Below, piece by piece: positions 4,143-5,571 of a DNA stretch of 5,571 bases (positions are counted from its first letter, which is position 1; every line of letters begins with the position of its first letter). The position numbers and the translations under genes were made by a program. The stretch spans positions 1 to 5,571 of the forward strand of contig JAEWAG010000358.1 of assembly GCA_023391775.1 (NCBI GenBank). The letters run 5' to 3'. The stretch is from Pseudomonadota bacterium (GTDB lineage: Bacteria > Pseudomonadota > Gammaproteobacteria > Xanthomonadales > Xanthomonadaceae). Below the pieces are notes generated by a model that made no database searches, was not told the DNA's origin, and saw only the letters and a program-made list of their open reading frames with translations.

Positions 4143-5571
4143 CAGAGGTAGCTCCTCTGCTGCTCGGGCGTCAGTGCCACGTAAGGCGTCTCGCGGTCGG
4201 TACGCGCCTGGCTGGCGCGTGCCTTGCGGATCGCGCCGATCGAATAGAACAGCACGCTCACCACCACCAGCAGGAACAGCGCGGTGAGCCCGGCATTGAC
4301 GTAGTTGTTGAACATGATCTGCCCCATGCCGGCCAGATCCTTGGACGGGGCGATCAGCTCGCCACGCGCGATGGCGTCGCGGTAGCGGTTGGCCTGGGCC
4401 AGGAAGCCCACCGCCGGGTTGGAGTCGAAGATCTTGATCCACCCGGCGTAGGTGGTGCAGACCAGCAACCACACCGTTGGCACGATCGATACCCAGGCAT
4501 AGCGGTCCTTCTTCATCTTGAACAGGACCACCGTGCACAGCATCAGCGCGATGCCGGCCAGCATCTGGTTGGCGATGCCGAACAGCGGCCACAGCATGTT
4601 GATGCCGCCCAGTGGGTCGGTCACGCCCACGTACAGGAAGTAGCCCCACAACGCCACGCAGCCGCCGGTGGCGATCAGGTTCGCGCTCCAGGACTCGGTG
4701 CGTCGCATCATCGGCACGAAGTTGCCCAGCAGGTCCTGCAGCATGAAACGGCCGGCGCGGGTGCCCGCGTCCACCGCAGTGAGGATGAACAGCGCTTCGA
4801 ACAGGATCGCGAAGTGGTACCAGAACGCCATCATGCCTTCACCCGGCAGGACGGCGTGGAAGATCTGGGCAATGCCTACCGCCAGGGTCGGGGCGCCGCC
4901 GGCACGCGAAAGTATCGAGCTCTCGCCGATGTCCGCCGCCGTGGCGGTGAGCACGTCGGGCGTGACGGTGAAGCCCCAGCTGCTGACCACCTGGGCGGCA
5001 TTGGCCGGGTCGGTGCCGATCACCGCCGCGGGGCTGTTCATGGCGAAGTACACGCCCGGATCGATGGTGGCCGCCGCCACCATCGCCATGATCGCCACGA
5101 ACGATTCCATCAGCATGCCACCGTAGCCGATGTAGGGCGCATGGCGCTCGTTGGCCAGCAGCTTGGGCGTGGTGCCGGAGCTGATCAGGGCGTGGAAGCC
5201 CGATACCGCGCCGCAGGCGATGGTGATGAACAGGAACGGGAACATCGACCCCTTCCAGACCGGACCGGTGCCATCGGTGAACTGGGTCAGCGCCGGCATC
5301 CTGAGCTCCGGCATCACGATCAGGATGCCCAGGGCCAGGCCGACGATGGTGCCGATCTTGAGGAAGGTCGAAAGGTAGTCGCGCGGCGCCAGCAGCAGCC
5401 ACACCGGAAGCACTGCCGCCACGAAACCGTAGCCGATCAGCATCCAGGTGATCTGGGTGCCGGAGAAGGTGAAGGCCGGGCCCCAGGTCGGGTGCGCGGC
5501 CACCTGGCCGCCGAACCAGATCGCCAGCATCAGCAGCACCAGGCCGATGACCGAGATCTCACCGATCTTCC
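4142..5571 (-). CDS. carbon starvation protein CstA, pyruvate/peptide transporter (N-terminus outside window)
   Basis: The C-terminal 475 residues of CstA, a polytopic inner-membrane transporter induced by carbon starvation and linked in E. coli to peptide use and pyruvate uptake. The frame stays open to the right edge. The first residues read KIGEISVIGLVLL, matching an internal stretch of E. coli CstA (about 700 residues), so roughly the first 220 residues are missing. A GTG at 5539-5537 is therefore internal, not the start. Diagnostic segments in order: LAPRDYLSTFLKIG, PFLFITIACGAVSG, GFHALISSGTTPKLLANE (5200-5147), ESFVAIMAMVAA, GGAPTLAVGIAQIFH, LTAVDAGTRAGRFMLQDLLGNF, DPLGGINMLWPLFGIANQML and the C-terminal RTDRETPYVAL. 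Many hydrophobic helices are present and no frameshift is seen. The loop between AMNSP and VSSWGF looks shorter than in E. coli. It is followed by ybdD with a one-base overlap; its promoter lies outside the window. Confidence 0.96.
   Translation of the reverse strand, partial: KIGEISVIGLVLLMLAIWFGGQVAAHPTWGPAFTFSGTQITWMLIGYGFVAAVLPVWLLLAPRDYLSTFLKIGTIVGLALGILIVMPELRMPALTQFTDGTGPVWKGSMFPFLFITIACGAVSGFHALISSGTTPKLLANERHAPYIGYGGMLMESFVAIMAMVAAATIDPGVYFAMNSPAAVIGTDPANAAQVVSSWGFTVTPDVLTATAADIGESSILSRAGGAPTLAVGIAQIFHAVLPGEGMMAFWYHFAILFEALFILTAVDAGTRAGRFMLQDLLGNFVPMMRRTESWSANLIATGGCVALWGYFLYVGVTDPLGGINMLWPLFGIANQMLAGIALMLCTVVLFKMKKDRYAWVSIVPTVWLLVCTTYAGWIKIFDSNPAVGFLAQANRYRDAIARGELIAPSKDLAGMGQIMFNNYVNAGLTALFLLVVVSVLFYSIGAIRKARASQARTDRETPYVALTPEQQRSYL
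4152..4157 (-). promoter_or_regulatory. ribosome binding site of ybdD inside the cstA 3' end
   Basis: On the minus strand GAGGAG lies nine bases before the ybdD ATG, inside the last codons of cstA. It supports the start whose ATG overlaps the cstA stop (TGATG) and points to re-initiation by ribosomes finishing cstA. Confidence 0.65.

Noticed and set aside
3918..4649. 243-codon minus strand frame containing ybdD at its end
   Set aside because: Only the last 74 codons match the YbdD family; the part before ATG 4142 is a shifted reading of cstA.
5537..5539. GTG as the start codon of CstA
   Set aside because: The frame remains open upstream to the edge and those residues (KIGEISVIGL) match an internal region of CstA, so the true start lies beyond the window.

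Overview
The window (about 5.6 kb, very GC-rich, third codon positions almost always G or C) looks like ordinary chromosome from a high-GC gammaproteobacterium. The proteins read most like Xanthomonadaceae/Lysobacteraceae (Stenotrophomonas, Pseudoxanthomonas, Lysobacter and relatives). That placement is an impression from protein style and base composition; no search was run. I see no mobile element, CRISPR array, tRNA or rRNA, and every recognised gene is intact except the one cut by the right edge.

Layout. Bases 1-204 are a GC-rich upstream stretch with no recognisable product. It may hold the start of a divergent leftward gene (weak evidence), and it carries a plausible promoter and a good ribosome binding site for the first gene. 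Bases 205-2283 (+) encode an exported S9-family serine peptidase of the dipeptidyl-peptidase 5 / acylaminoacyl-peptidase type. A strong hairpin follows the stop. Bases 2364-3620 (+) encode a DUF819-family polytopic membrane protein, probably a transporter of unknown substrate. Bases 3621-3917 are a non-coding spacer between convergent genes, packed with inverted repeats and probable terminators. Bases 3918-4142 (-) encode a small YbdD/YjiX-family protein, and 4142-5571 (-) encode the C-terminal two thirds of CstA, whose start lies beyond the right edge.

How the genes may work together. CstA and YbdD form a well-known pair (pyruvate and/or peptide uptake linked to carbon starvation). They are translationally coupled here by a one-base stop/start overlap (TGATG). 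The peptidase is predicted to cut dipeptides from oligopeptides outside the cytoplasm. The DUF819 protein could import a small product, but its substrate is unknown. The region may therefore be a peptide/carboxylate scavenging neighbourhood, although the two gene pairs are convergent and nothing in the sequence shows shared control.

I found no clearly new system. The least explained parts are the DUF819 transporter beside the peptidase, the palindrome-rich convergent spacer, and an 8-base word (CCTTTGCG) that recurs once in each of the three longer intergenic gaps and nowhere else that I could find.
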